Shown here: positions 7,797 to 16,674 of the stretch, in pieces
Layout: every line of letters starts with the position of its first letter
Numbering within the stretch: position 1 is the first letter of the stretch
Assembly: GCA_944326015.1 (NCBI GenBank)
Contig: CALVCJ010000004.1
Location: forward strand, 1 to 51,492
DNA length: 51,492 nucleotides
From: Candidatus Gastranaerophilales bacterium
GTDB lineage: Bacteria; Cyanobacteriota; Vampirovibrionia; Gastranaerophilales; Gastranaerophilaceae
Direction of reading: 5' to 3'
Position numbers and translations under genes: made by a program
Notes under the pieces: generated by a model
What the model was told of the DNA's origin: nothing
The model's input: the letters and a program-made list of their open reading frames with translations, nothing else
Databases searched by the model: none

Positions 7797-9533
7797 ATGA
7801 AAAAATTATTATATTCAATTTCAATTTTGGGATTTATAATGCTTTGTATGTCCTGTCAGGTGCAGGCTGTTGTTCAGATTCCAAAATCAACTCTTGAAGC
7901 GGCAAGAGAAGCTTCAAATATACAAAATATACCTTCTTCTGAAGTTATCAGGGTCGGTATTGGCACGCAAAACTTCGGGACATATCAATACAAAGATATA
8001 AAAATTTTCGGAACTTCAAGTATTCAAATTTACGATAACAAAATACCTGCCGGAGTTTACCCTCCGGATCAAGAAATCAGTATTTCTTACAGAAACGGCA
8101 AATTCAGTATATATTCACCCGGAAATATTTTTGCCGAGGAATTTAACGGCCCTGTACAAATTACATGCAATACAGGATTGCTTGGTGTGTCAGGATTAAA
8201 AAGAGCAGGCCGACAGGCTCTTTATCACGGGGCATTTGAACTTACACCCAACAGCAACGGAACATTCAATCTTGTTAATATGATAGAGGTTGAGGATTAT
8301 CTGAAAGGCGTTGTCCCGAACGAAATGCCGGTGCATTTCGGGCTGGAAGCACTCAAAGCGCAAACCGTTGCGGCAAGAAATTACGCTCTTTCTCCGCGTG
8401 TTAAATCATCCCCTAATTATGATCTTGTAGACAGTGTCGCAAGTCAGGTTTATTTCGGTGCAAATACTGAAAAAGATTTATCAAATCAGGCTGTTGAAGA
8501 AACAGAAGGAATTGTTGCAATATACGATTGGGATTTAATTCTTGCACAGTATTCATCAACCGCTGGCGGATATACGGAAAGTTTTTCAAACGCATTTTCA
8601 GATCCTAAGACAAAAGAATTTCCATCTGCCGACAAACCGTATTTAGAAGCGCGACCAGATATAATAGGACAGAAACCGTTGAATAAGGAAGAAGATGCTG
8701 AAAATTATTACAAATCAAAACCCGATTCCTATGATATCCGCTCGCCTTATTTCAGATGGGAGCGGGAATGGACTGCCGATGAGCTTAAAAATGCGCTTGA
8801 AACTACACTTGTTTCACAATCCGCAACGGGATTTGTGCATCCTGCGTTCAAAAAAGGCGACAAACTTGATGACCTTGTAGAATTAAATGTTGTAAAACGC
8901 GGAGATTCCGGTAAAATTATCGAAATGGAAATTGTAACCCGTTCACAAAAATACAAAATCTTTAAGGAACTGGTTGTAAGACGTCTTTTAACTAAAGATG
9001 GCAAAGCTTTGCCGAGTGCAAATGTCGTATTTGATAATATTCAGGATGAATACGGAAATTTAATATCAGTCCATGCTTACGGCGGCGGCTTCGGGCACGG
9101 AGTCGGTATGAGCCAGTACGGCGCAGGCTTTATGGGTTCTGAAATGCATATTCCTTATGACAAAATTCTCCAGCACTATTATACAGGGATAACTCTTTCT
9201 ACAAAACCTGTTATTGTCTCAACAGATAACGAACAGCAAAGCGTAACACAACATTTTTATGCAAAAGATAAAAAAGCAAAACTCATCATTGACAACAAAT
9301 ACGGGGTAAATAATTTAACAGTAGAGATTAACGGAACCAAACAAAATTATGAATTACCCAAAGAAATGCTTGGTTTTAAAAGGTATTCGGAAATTGATAT
9401 TTCTAAATACATAAAAAAAGGTCGTAATACAATTACATTTACATCTCCAGAATTTTTCGAAAGTTCGGCAAGGAAGGGTGTAAGATTATACGTAGAACTG
9501 GTAGAAAAAAATGACAACGGATACAGCTGGTAA
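7797..9533 (+). CDS. SpoIID/LytB-domain protein
   Basis: ATG 7797 gives a clean signal peptide (MKKLLYSISILGFIMLCMSC...VQA) and fits the leaderless promoter, so the upstream TTG is rejected. The 578-aa product carries a SpoIID/LytB domain, known from SpoIID as a peptidoglycan lytic transglycosylase and from LytB as an amidase enhancer. Hallmarks are VEDYLKGVVPNEMP, LKAQTVAARNYAL (near 180-210), YSSTAGGYTES and the C-terminal GGGFGHGVGMSQYGA. A beta-rich tail of about 110 residues follows. It probably acts on peptidoglycan in the periplasm. It overlaps murJ, so it pairs with cell-wall synthesis rather than sporulation. Confidence 0.88.
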   Translation: MKKLLYSISILGFIMLCMSCQVQAVVQIPKSTLEAAREASNIQNIPSSEVIRVGIGTQNFGTYQYKDIKIFGTSSIQIYDNKIPAGVYPPDQEISISYRNGKFSIYSPGNIFAEEFNGPVQITCNTGLLGVSGLKRAGRQALYHGAFELTPNSNGTFNLVNMIEVEDYLKGVVPNEMPVHFGLEALKAQTVAARNYALSPRVKSSPNYDLVDSVASQVYFGANTEKDLSNQAVEETEGIVAIYDWDLILAQYSSTAGGYTESFSNAFSDPKTKEFPSADKPYLEARPDIIGQKPLNKEEDAENYYKSKPDSYDIRSPYFRWEREWTADELKNALETTLVSQSATGFVHPAFKKGDKLDDLVELNVVKRGDSGKIIEMEIVTRSQKYKIFKELVVRRLLTKDGKALPSANVVFDNIQDEYGNLISVHAYGGGFGHGVGMSQYGAGFMGSEMHIPYDKILQHYYTGITLSTKPVIVSTDNEQQSVTQHFYAKDKKAKLIIDNKYGVNNLTVEINGTKQNYELPKEMLGFKRYSEIDISKYIKKGRNTITFTSPEFFESSARKGVRLYVELVEKNDNGYSW

Positions 9534-11127
9534 TAAAAATATTGAAAAAACAACAAGTGTTTTAAAAGCTGCGTGGATAATCGCTGTAGTTACAATAATA
9601 AGCAAACTTATAGGATTTATAAGAGATATTGTTATCGCAAACTATTACGGTGCAACTTTAGTTTCGGATGCTTATTACTATGCTTATCAAATTCCGTCTC
9701 TTTCTTTAATTTTACTGGGGGGTGTCGGCGGGCCTTTTCACAGCGCAACTGTTGCGGTATTTTCAAAACTTATTCCTAATTTAAGAGAAAAACCTGCAGA
9801 AGATGTTAATAAATTATATTCAACGTTTATGACAGCTACCACAATCTTTTTCCTTATACTATCTGTCATAATGTTTGTATTTCCGCGCCAGATAATGGGA
9901 CTGATTATTTCAAACGGCTCTGCTGATATGATTAGTCTTGCGGCTGAACATTTAAAAATTATGACCCCGCTTTTGATTATCGGTGGAATTGTCGGAATTT
10001 ACTACGGCATATTGATTATATATAAACAGTTTATGCTCCCGAATTTGTCGCCTATTATAATGAGTGCGGCAATTATAGGTGTAGTTATGGCTGTACCTGA
10101 TGACAGCAAAGGATACGCACTTGCATGGGCAACAACAATAGGTGCTATATTACAGCTTGTTATACAGTATCCGAATGTGAGAAAACTCGGGTTTAAGTGG
10201 AGGCCTGATTTTCATTTTACAAATAATCCGAATTTCAAAGAAATAACCGAACTTTTATTCCCTGCTGTTTTGAGTTCAACTGTCGGACAAATCCATATTT
10301 ATGTAGACATGTTTTTTACATCATCAATTTCAGAAGGTGCGTGGACTGCAATCGGTTATGCAAACAGAGTTTTTCAATTTCCTGTGGGGATTCTTGTTAC
10401 AGCATTTCTCGTTCCATTATTCCCGATTTTTTCAAGGCTTGTCGCGGAAAAAGATTTAGAGGGGATTAAAACATATTTCAATAAAGGTGTTGGTGTGCTG
10501 TTTTTTGCAGCAATTCCGATTATTATAGGAATATTGACTGTCGGAACAGATGCTGTCAGACTGGTTTTTGAGCGCGGAGCATTTGACGAAAATGCAACAT
10601 TTATGGTAACAGAAGCGCTATGGTTTTTATCTGTTTCAATTTTGCCTTATGTTTTCAGAGATTCAATAACAAGAGTGTACTACTCTTTTAATGATTCTAA
10701 AACCCCTTTTGTTGTAGCTTTTTCTTCAATCGTTTTAAAATATCTTCTTAACGTAATATTTATAAAACATATGGGAATGGGAATAGGCGGAATTACTCTT
10801 TCTACATCACTTGTAACTCTGTTCAATGCCTGTGTTTTAGGAGCTTTGATTTATAAAAAGGTAAGAATGGATTACAAATCTCTGTTTACAAACCTTTTAA
10901 AAATGTGCATTGCAGGGATTATAACAATTGCGGTATGTTTCGGCACTGCTGTGTGCTTTGACAAATTCATAGAACTGCCTAAGATGTTATTTGAAATAAC
11001 CAAAATAACATCAGTAGGCATAATTTGTGTTGTAATTTACACAGGACTGAATCTTCTGTTTAAAATGGAATACGCTGAAGAATTAAGCTCAAGATTGATT
11101 AATAAAATAAAACATTCGTCACCCTGA
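9511..11127 (+). CDS. murJ: Lipid II flippase MurJ (MviN family)
   Basis: MurJ moves lipid II across the inner membrane for peptidoglycan synthesis. The 538-aa polytopic protein fits the family. The N-terminal SKLIGFIRDIVIANYYGA contains the conserved Arg of the first helices and is followed by SDAYYYAYQIPSLSLILLGG. Later come GQIHIYVDMFFTSSISEGAW and RVFQFPVGILVTAFLVPLFP, both characteristic. Twelve or more hydrophobic segments are evident. The ATG lies 23 bases inside the end of the spoIID-like gene, so the two share an mRNA. This pairing links wall precursor export with wall remodelling. Confidence 0.93.
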   Translation: MTTDTAGNKNIEKTTSVLKAAWIIAVVTIISKLIGFIRDIVIANYYGATLVSDAYYYAYQIPSLSLILLGGVGGPFHSATVAVFSKLIPNLREKPAEDVNKLYSTFMTATTIFFLILSVIMFVFPRQIMGLIISNGSADMISLAAEHLKIMTPLLIIGGIVGIYYGILIIYKQFMLPNLSPIIMSAAIIGVVMAVPDDSKGYALAWATTIGAILQLVIQYPNVRKLGFKWRPDFHFTNNPNFKEITELLFPAVLSSTVGQIHIYVDMFFTSSISEGAWTAIGYANRVFQFPVGILVTAFLVPLFPIFSRLVAEKDLEGIKTYFNKGVGVLFFAAIPIIIGILTVGTDAVRLVFERGAFDENATFMVTEALWFLSVSILPYVFRDSITRVYYSFNDSKTPFVVAFSSIVLKYLLNVIFIKHMGMGIGGITLSTSLVTLFNACVLGALIYKKVRMDYKSLFTNLLKMCIAGIITIAVCFGTAVCFDKFIELPKMLFEITKITSVGIICVVIYTGLNLLFKMEYAEELSSRLINKIKHSSP

Positions 11128-11174
11128 ACTTGTTTCAGGGTCTGATTGAGATCCCGAAATAAATTCGGGATGAC
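11118..11174. repeat. Palindromic repeat, copy upstream of the GIY-YIG gene
   Basis: Two hairpins in a row, CCCTGAA/TTCAGGG (11122-11140) and ATCCCGAA/TTCGGGAT (11151-11171), lie between GTCA and TGAC ends. The same 57-base layout, with compensating base changes in both stems, recurs at 11501-11557 after the GIY-YIG gene. It may also terminate murJ transcription. Confidence 0.8.
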
Positions 11175-11190
11175 ATGAGAGTTAACGTTT

Positions 11191-11484
11191 ATGAATGAAA
11201 AATATGCATACATATACATATTAACAAACAAAAGTAACAATGTACTTTATATAGGAGTTACTTCAGACTTAAAAAAAAGGATTTGGGAACACAAAAACAA
11301 AGTAGTTGACGGATTTACAAAAAAATATAACATCGATAAACTTGTCTATTTTGAAGCAGGTGAAAATATAGAAAGTGCAATAGAAAGAGAAAAACAACTT
11401 AAAAACTGGCACAGGGAATGGAAATTTAATCTTATAAAAGCACAAAATCCTGAATTTAAGGATTTATATTATGATATCCTGTAA
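11191..11484 (+). CDS. Small GIY-YIG endonuclease
   Basis: A 97-aa stand-alone GIY-YIG nuclease domain of the UPF0213/YhbQ kind. The N-terminal YAYIYILTNKSNNVLYIGVT gives the YI..YIG signature, followed by the catalytic-type Arg in DLKKRIWEHKN. VYFEAGENIESAIEREKQLK supplies the Glu and is followed by NWHREWKFNLI. The host function of such proteins is unclear. Repeats of one family sit directly on both sides, and the right-hand palindrome even contains its stop codon. It is probably linked to the spread of those repeats, which is an inference. Confidence 0.85.
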   Translation: MNEKYAYIYILTNKSNNVLYIGVTSDLKKRIWEHKNKVVDGFTKKYNIDKLVYFEAGENIESAIEREKQLKNWHREWKFNLIKAQNPEFKDLYYDIL

Positions 11485-11574
11485 TGTTTATGTCACAAAT
11501 GTCATTCTGAACTTGTTTCAGAATCCTATTGAGATCCTGAAATAAATTCAGGATGACTAAACATTACAGGATAT
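11474..11574. repeat. Composite palindrome at the 3' end of the GIY-YIG gene
   Basis: A perfect 17-bp inverted repeat (11474-11490 and 11558-11574, core ATCCTGTAATGTTTA) encloses the second copy of the two-hairpin repeat (11501-11557: TTCTGAA/TTCAGAA and ATCCTGAA/TTCAGGAT). The left arm contains the TAA of the GIY-YIG gene. It can fold as a three-way structure and probably ends transcription. Confidence 0.75.
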
Positions 11575-11585
11575 TATGTTTGAAT

Positions 11586-11591
11586 TATAAT
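11586..11591 (+). promoter_or_regulatory. -10 box, leaderless start of tsaC
   Basis: TATAAT ends exactly six bases before ATG 11598. No Shine-Dalgarno is present between them. Confidence 0.55.
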
Positions 11592-11597
11592 TAAACC

Positions 11598-12188
11598 ATG
11601 CTTATACAAAACACTGAAAAAATTAAAGAAGTACTTGAAAATGACGGAGTAATAGCTTATGTAACCGATACTGTATGGGGTTTGGGGTGTCTGCCGTCAT
11701 CTGAAAAAGCAGTAAAAAAGATTTATGAAATAAAAAAACGCGAGGCGCAAAAACCTTTAATATTAATGTCAAACGAAACATACAATCTTCTTGAATACGT
11801 AAAACCAATACCTAAAATCGGCTGCCGTTTGATAAAGAAATATTTTCCGGGTGCCTTAACCCTTGTGGTTGAAAAATCTGACAAAACACCATACTATATG
11901 ACATCAAATATGGAAACAGTCGGGATAAGGGTGCCTGACAACGAGATTTTCAAGGAAATCTGTGAAATTGCACCAGGTCATGTTCTTGCAACAACAAGTG
12001 CAAACCTTTCCCACCAGCCGTCTGCAAAAACTTATGAACTGGCTCAGGAAAATATGCGGGGACTTGCAGATATAATAATTCCTGATTACGGTCATATATG
12101 CAAGGGTCTTGAATCAACTGTCTGCGGAGTATTTAAAGGCGAGCTTAAAATTTTTCGTCAAGGTGCTGTTACTGTTGAACTTCCGTGA
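11598..12188 (+). CDS. tsaC: L-threonylcarbamoyladenylate synthase (YrdC/Sua5/TsaC)
   Basis: This enzyme makes threonylcarbamoyl-AMP from threonine, bicarbonate and ATP for the t6A37 modification of ANN-decoding tRNAs. The 196-aa length matches the short TsaC/YrdC form without the Sua5 C-terminal domain. Recognisable parts are GVIAYVTDTVWGLGCLPSS (substrate loop, usually PT(E/D)T.YGLG), IYEIKKREAQKPLILM (K.R....PL motif), YFPGALTLVVEK, VGIRVPDNEI, and LATTSANLSHQPSAKTYE. It lies 12 bases before tyrA, but each gene has its own -10 box six bases ahead of the ATG. Confidence 0.9.
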   Translation: MLIQNTEKIKEVLENDGVIAYVTDTVWGLGCLPSSEKAVKKIYEIKKREAQKPLILMSNETYNLLEYVKPIPKIGCRLIKKYFPGALTLVVEKSDKTPYYMTSNMETVGIRVPDNEIFKEICEIAPGHVLATTSANLSHQPSAKTYELAQENMRGLADIIIPDYGHICKGLESTVCGVFKGELKIFRQGAVTVELP

Positions 12189-12194
12189 TATAAT
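12189..12194 (+). promoter_or_regulatory. -10 box, leaderless start of tyrA
   Basis: TATAAT overlaps the tsaC stop region and ends six bases before ATG 12201. No ribosome binding site is visible. Confidence 0.5.
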
Positions 12195-12200
12195 TAATTT

Positions 12201-12965
12201 ATGAAAATAGGAATTATTGGTTTAGGTTTAATAGGCGGATCTCTTTTTAGAGATTTAAAAAAAGATTATGATGTAATAGCGGTATCACAATCGCAAAATG
12301 GTGAAACGATTTTTAAATCATATGATGTTTTGAAAGATAGAGATTTAGTTTTTGTCTGTACACCTATGAAGAAAACACTCGCCATTCTTGATGAACTTGA
12401 AAATATTTTGCCTTCTGAAACTGTTGTAACAGATGTTTGCAGTTTAAAAAAATTTGTGTCGTTAAGACAAAGACCTTATAATTTTATACCTTCTCACCCT
12501 ATGGCAGGAACTGAGAATAAAGGTTTTGAAAATTCTCTGGAAGGACTTTTTAAAGGCGCAAAATGGGTAATTATCGGAAGGCAAGACGACAAGAAGGCAG
12601 GAGGGCAGGCTTTATTAATAGAAATTATAAATTATGTCGGAGCAAAGCCTGTATTTATGACAGCAGAAGAACATGATGAAGCAGCGGCAATGATTTCGCA
12701 CATGCCCATGGTAATTGCGCAGGCTTTAATGCTTGCCGCAAAAGACAATCCGCTGGCTCTGGAAATTGCATCAAGCGGCTTTCGCGATATGACAAGACTT
12801 GCTCTTTCAAATGAAGAAATGGCGTGCGATATGGTTACAATGAACCACAAAAATATTGAACAATCAATTTTAAAACTATATAAAGCAATCGGAGAGTTAA
12901 CAAACGGTGATTATCCGCAGACAATCACTGAATTAAAAAATATACGTTCAAAAATGTTTAAGTAA
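12201..12965 (+). CDS. tyrA: Prephenate dehydrogenase
   Basis: TyrA oxidatively decarboxylates prephenate to 4-hydroxyphenylpyruvate on the way to tyrosine. The N-terminal Rossmann motif is MKIGIIGLGLIGGSLFRDL. It is followed by DLVFVCTPMKKT, VVTDVCSLK and the substrate-site motif FIPSHPMAGTENKGFENS. Later EEHDEAAAMISHMPMVIAQA holds the conserved HD and SH-P pattern of the helical domain. At 254 aa it is slightly shorter than usual and has no ACT or chorismate mutase domain. An arogenate-preferring enzyme cannot be ruled out. Confidence 0.88.
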   Translation: MKIGIIGLGLIGGSLFRDLKKDYDVIAVSQSQNGETIFKSYDVLKDRDLVFVCTPMKKTLAILDELENILPSETVVTDVCSLKKFVSLRQRPYNFIPSHPMAGTENKGFENSLEGLFKGAKWVIIGRQDDKKAGGQALLIEIINYVGAKPVFMTAEEHDEAAAMISHMPMVIAQALMLAAKDNPLALEIASSGFRDMTRLALSNEEMACDMVTMNHKNIEQSILKLYKAIGELTNGDYPQTITELKNIRSKMFK

Positions 12966-12966
12966 A

Positions 12967-13690
12967 TTATTTACATTTTGTCTTCGTGTCCCAGTCCAAG
13001 TCATTACAGTGTAAATAATCCATATTTTCATTAATAAGCACCCATGCAGCACAAGATTTACCATCTGCGGAATTTTTATCTTTACACTCCTTTGAAAAAG
13101 AATAATCGTTTTCATCTTCCGTCCCAAAAGGAACTACTCCGTATTTGGTAATATTAAAGAAAAAGACATCTCTGCCCATCTGATTTGGGAGCTTATTACC
13201 GTTTATATCAATACTGAATTCTCCGCAACGATTTTTTAAAGCTTCGGAAGTACCTCTTACAGATTGACAATTACTGTCAGAAGCATATATGATAATACCT
13301 CCGTCGACTAAAAGAGCATAATATACATTATTAGAAAATGCATCAAGTTTACCCCACGCCCGTTCAATTGCTTATATTGCATTGAAGCACATGATTTATC
13401 TCCATGACAAACTTTTAAGGTTTTAAACATAGACACTATATTTTCACCGCTGTAGTCGTCAGGATTATCAATTTGGTTCAGCCTTATTGCCTGTTCAAGT
13501 ATTGAGTAAAACTTTTTCAAAGCAACAACGGTTTGTTTTTCTTTATAATGCGTAACTAATGAAGGCATTGTAATAGCTGCAACCACACCGATAATACCAA
13601 GCGTAACCAAAACTTCTGCCAGGGTAAATGCAGGTTTAGGAGCTACAGAATTGCCCCCCCCCCGACTTTTTCAAATTTTACATTCAACAT
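12967..13690 (-). pseudogene. Type IV pilin-like gene, two frameshifts, G10 tract
   Basis: A GGAG site and ATG at 13690 open a reading frame that enters a run of ten G (13654-13663 as C) and then stops. The frame just beyond reads NSVAPKPAFTLAEVLVTLGI followed by IGVVAAITMPSLVTHYKEK, a prepilin N-terminus with the conserved Glu. A G8 or G11 tract would restore it. A second shift near 13365-13378 separates ASMQYK from AIERAWGKLDAFSNNVYYA. The C-terminus continues to WDTKTKCK. The intact product would be about 230 aa, an exported pseudopilin. Either a pseudogene, or a phase-variable gene with an added lesion. Confidence 0.8.
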
Positions 13691-13706
13691 AACTTTCTCC
13701 TTTTCT

Positions 13707-14765
13707 TTATAATTTAAATGCTTCTGCGATTGATTTATTGTAATCTGGACGTAAAATACCCTTTTCAGTAATAATACCTGCTATGAGTTCATGCGGAGTT
13801 ACGTCAAATCCAGGATTAATCACATTAACATCAGGCGCACAAATGATTTTCCCGTTAATATGAGTAACTTCTTCATGCGAACGTTCTTCTATTACTATTT
13901 CATCACCTGTTTTGATACTTGTATCAATTGTTGATAAAGGTGCCGCAACATAAAACGGTACATTATGAAATTTAGCGGCAATCGCAACCGTATAAGTTCC
14001 AATTTTATTAGCCGTATCACCATTTGCGGCAATCCTGTCAGCTCCTACGACAACCATATCAATCATGCCTTTTTTCATAAAGTATGAACACATTCCGTCA
14101 GTAATAAGAGTTGTCGGAATACCGTCCATTGTAAGTTCAAATGTTGTAATCCTTGCACCTTGCTGGCGCGGACGTGTTTCGTCGGCAAATACCTGAATTG
14201 TCGGATCATTTGCAAAAGCAGAACGAACTACACCCAGTGCTGTTCCATAACCGACTGTTGCTAAAGCTCCTGCATTACAGTGAGTCAATATCGCAGCACC
14301 TTTCGGGACAACTTCAGCTCCGTAATCGCCTATTTTTTTGTTTATTGTAATGTCTTCATCTTCAAGTTTTATGCCGTTTTGCTTTAATTCTTCAACAATT
14401 CCCTGTATATCTGAGTTTGAATTTTTAATAACTTTTTTCTGTTTTTCAACTGCCCACATTAAGTTTACTGCGGTAGGTCTTGATGTTGCCATATAATCAG
14501 CTTTTTCAAGAAGCTTTTTGACAAATTCATCACGTGAAAGATTTTCTTTTGCAAGCTCCTGAGCATATAAAACAACTCCATGCGCCCCTGCAACACCGAT
14601 TGCGGGAGCCCCTCTGACTATCATTGTCTTAATTGCGTCAAACATTTCCTGCCCGCCGGTGATATTCACGTATTTAAACTCATACGGAAGTACTGTTTGA
14701 TCAACCATTTTTGAGTAATTATCAACCCATTCTATTGTTTTTATTTTTGAATGAAATTCTGCCAT
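13707..14765 (-). CDS. mtnA: S-methyl-5-thioribose-1-phosphate isomerase MtnA
   Basis: MtnA converts methylthioribose-1-phosphate to methylthioribulose-1-phosphate in methionine salvage. The 352-aa length is typical. Near the N-terminus MIVRGAPAIGVAGAHG binds substrate phosphate. The catalytic Cys lies in ILTHCNAGALATVGYGTALG, and the catalytic Asp in VVVGADRIAANGDTANKIGT. The C-terminal half also has NVPFYVAAPLSTID. The start has GGAA in AAAAAGGAATACAAA. No other methionine-salvage gene lies nearby, so it may also serve salvage of related 5-deoxy sugars. Confidence 0.94.
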   Translation of the reverse strand: MAEFHSKIKTIEWVDNYSKMVDQTVLPYEFKYVNITGGQEMFDAIKTMIVRGAPAIGVAGAHGVVLYAQELAKENLSRDEFVKKLLEKADYMATSRPTAVNLMWAVEKQKKVIKNSNSDIQGIVEELKQNGIKLEDEDITINKKIGDYGAEVVPKGAAILTHCNAGALATVGYGTALGVVRSAFANDPTIQVFADETRPRQQGARITTFELTMDGIPTTLITDGMCSYFMKKGMIDMVVVGADRIAANGDTANKIGTYTVAIAAKFHNVPFYVAAPLSTIDTSIKTGDEIVIEERSHEEVTHINGKIICAPDVNVINPGFDVTPHELIAGIITEKGILRPDYNKSIAEAFKL

Positions 14766-14831
14766 TTTGTATTCCTTTTTTATTAATCATAATCTAAAAA
14801 TAGTATTACGTAAAGGCTGAATTTTAGATTT

Positions 14832-14926
14832 ATATCGCAGTTTACACTAATTATGGTTGTAAATGTCATTCTAAACTCATTGCAATGTCTAACCATATGT
14901 AGATGCTGTACCGAGTTCAACATGAC
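14832..14926. repeat. Degenerate dispersed repeat copy
   Basis: It shares ATATCGCAGTTTACACTA with 7347-7364. It then reads TGTCATTCTAAACTCATTGCAATGTCT and AGATGCTGTACCGAGTTCAACATGAC. These are recognisable decayed forms of the GTCATTCTGAACTTGTTTCAGAATCT and AGATCCTGAAATAAATTCAGGATGAC halves of the repeat at the GIY-YIG gene. Confidence 0.55.
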
Positions 14927-15020
14927 AAACTTGCACGTCCCTTCGAACTTGTTTGACTTTGATGAAATCTGTGATTTAATAATTTTTTGTTTATGTTATT
15001 ATTTTAGTGGAGTAATTTAT

Positions 15021-15761
15021 ATGAAAAAGTTTTTTATATTGTGTTCTATATTTTTTCTAATATCTTCAAGTGTTTTTGCTACAAATTATATTAAAATTGA
15101 ACCACAGTTTTTGCAAGCTTCTCAATGCATAGAGTATGAAAAAGTTAATGAAACTGTTGCAATTATTTTTGGCAAAATCAAACCTTTTATAAAGACCGAT
15201 AAGTATCCAAAGTATTTTCATGATTTTACAACCGTAAAAGATGACGGGACACAGAACAAAGCTTATCATTACGTAAAATACAGCGATGCGGAGTTAATTT
15301 ACAGTATTGATACAAATGAACTTAAGTATGTGTCTTTCAGGCGTCCTGAACTAATGAAATGCAGGATTATTTTTGATTATCCATCCGGCAGTCTTCATGC
15401 GGTTCAGGTTTTTGTTTCTGATAAAGAATCTTATATTTTTGGGCCGGATGGTAAATATGTTGATTATGAGCCTTACGTTAAAGAAGTTAAAGAAAAAGTT
15501 TTAAAAAATTGGGAAGTTCCGCCGCGAAAACAGATTGATATTCTGGCTAAAGGACATAAGGATTTGCTTGTACAAATTGCTTTGACTCTGAATAAAGATG
15601 GTTCGGTAAATAAATGTCAAATATTAAAATCTTCTAAAATTAAGACCCTTGATGATAATGCAGGTGCGGCAATTAAAGCTGCAGCACCTTTTAAACCGTT
15701 TCCAGATGATTTTTTTAATGAAGAAATAGTTATTATTTTGAATTTTAATTTCAGCCTGTAA
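15021..15761 (+). CDS. Secreted TonB-C-like protein
   Basis: ATG 15021 gives a signal peptide (MKKFFILCSIFFLISSSVFA) after a GTGGAG site, so an upstream start that runs through repeat sequence is rejected. The 246-aa product is exported. Its last 90 residues match the TonB C-terminal fold pattern: VKEKVLKNWEVPPRKQ, LLVQIALTLNKDGSVNKCQI, and DDNAGAAIKAAAPFKPFPDD. It has no membrane anchor or proline-rich region, so it is not a canonical energy transducer. Several genes in this window share the same domain (16-20 kb and 48-50 kb). The N-terminal 150 residues are unrecognised. Confidence 0.75.
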   Translation: MKKFFILCSIFFLISSSVFATNYIKIEPQFLQASQCIEYEKVNETVAIIFGKIKPFIKTDKYPKYFHDFTTVKDDGTQNKAYHYVKYSDAELIYSIDTNELKYVSFRRPELMKCRIIFDYPSGSLHAVQVFVSDKESYIFGPDGKYVDYEPYVKEVKEKVLKNWEVPPRKQIDILAKGHKDLLVQIALTLNKDGSVNKCQILKSSKIKTLDDNAGAAIKAAAPFKPFPDDFFNEEIVIILNFNFSL

Positions 15762-15932
15762 AATTTAGATGTTAATTTTGTTTTTACTATGATGAAATTT
15801 AACAACAAAATTACAATCCTGCATTGTTTTAAGCGAGCATTTACTGGAGTTAAATTACTACTTTCGAATAACAAAATAATCGCAGTGCATCTGTCAGATT
15901 GAACTTGTCAGGTATATCTTTTCCTTACATAT

Positions 15933-15961
15933 TTGCAGAATGAAGAAATGTATGCTATATT
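15933..15961 (+). promoter_or_regulatory. Promoter of the VWA/FHA/TonB operon
   Basis: TTGCAG (15933-15938), a 17-base spacer and TATATT (15956-15961) precede the first gene of the operon. AAAGGCGGG then supplies a ribosome binding site before ATG 15983. Confidence 0.6.
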
Positions 15962-15982
15962 ATTTATAACAAAGGCGGGAAA

Positions 15983-16657
15983 ATGAAGTTAAATAAAAGA
16001 TTTATAACATTAGGCTTATTAGTTCTTATATTATCAGTTGTATTAAAATTTGTCTGGATCGGTTTAAAACAGATAAGAATTGATGATTTTCATCCTGCAG
16101 CTGTCATATTTCTGATTGACTCTTCCGCCTCAAACCAGAAATATCTTCCTGATCAGAAAAAAATGCTCCGACAGATTTGCAATCTTTTGGATCCTGAAGA
16201 TCAGATAAAAATTTTGAGAGTATCAGAAGATGCTTATTTGATTTATGAAGGTGGTCCGATGAATGGAAGTACTATTACAAAATCAATGGATGCATTTACA
16301 AAGTATGATGAAAAAGATTACGGGACAGCTTACGGCGTTGGTTTGAAAAAAGCTTTTTCACACGCTCTTACAATGAAAAAGAATGGTTATGTTCCTGCTG
16401 TTGTCGTAATAGGTGATCTTGAAAACGAGGGCGCTATAGAAAAACAGATTAACTGGGAAACTTTGCCCAAAAATGTTCAAAATGTAAAAAAATACGCCCC
16501 TGACATTTCAATGATGTTTTTGGACGCACATCCGGCAAAGCTCGATCTTGTAAAGGAAACTCTGACACCCGTTTTAGGTGAAAATCACTTAATTGTTGCT
16601 CCAAAACAAAGTATTGATAAATCAATCAGAAGATTTCTACATGCAATAGGGAGATAA
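15983..16657 (+). CDS. Membrane-anchored VWA-domain protein
   Basis: The 224-aa product starts with one membrane segment (ITLGLLVLILSVVLKFVWIG) and continues into a von Willebrand factor A fold. The metal-binding site begins at residues 46-50 (VIFLIDSSAS, DxSxS). The later elements are less canonical (DYGTAYGVGLKKAFSHAL, PAVVVIGDLENEGA). VWA domains bind partners through a divalent metal. It is the first gene of a six-gene operon with FHA-like and TonB-like membrane proteins, so a role in assembling an inner-membrane complex is likely. The ligand is unknown. Confidence 0.72.
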   Translation: MKLNKRFITLGLLVLILSVVLKFVWIGLKQIRIDDFHPAAVIFLIDSSASNQKYLPDQKKMLRQICNLLDPEDQIKILRVSEDAYLIYEGGPMNGSTITKSMDAFTKYDEKDYGTAYGVGLKKAFSHALTMKKNGYVPAVVVIGDLENEGAIEKQINWETLPKNVQNVKKYAPDISMMFLDAHPAKLDLVKETLTPVLGENHLIVAPKQSIDKSIRRFLHAIGR

Positions 16658-16674
16658 GTTAAAGAGGATAAAAA

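Noticed and set aside
7797..9533. Sporulation role for the SpoIID-like protein
   Set aside because: No other sporulation gene is nearby, the organism appears Gram-negative, and the gene is paired with murJ.
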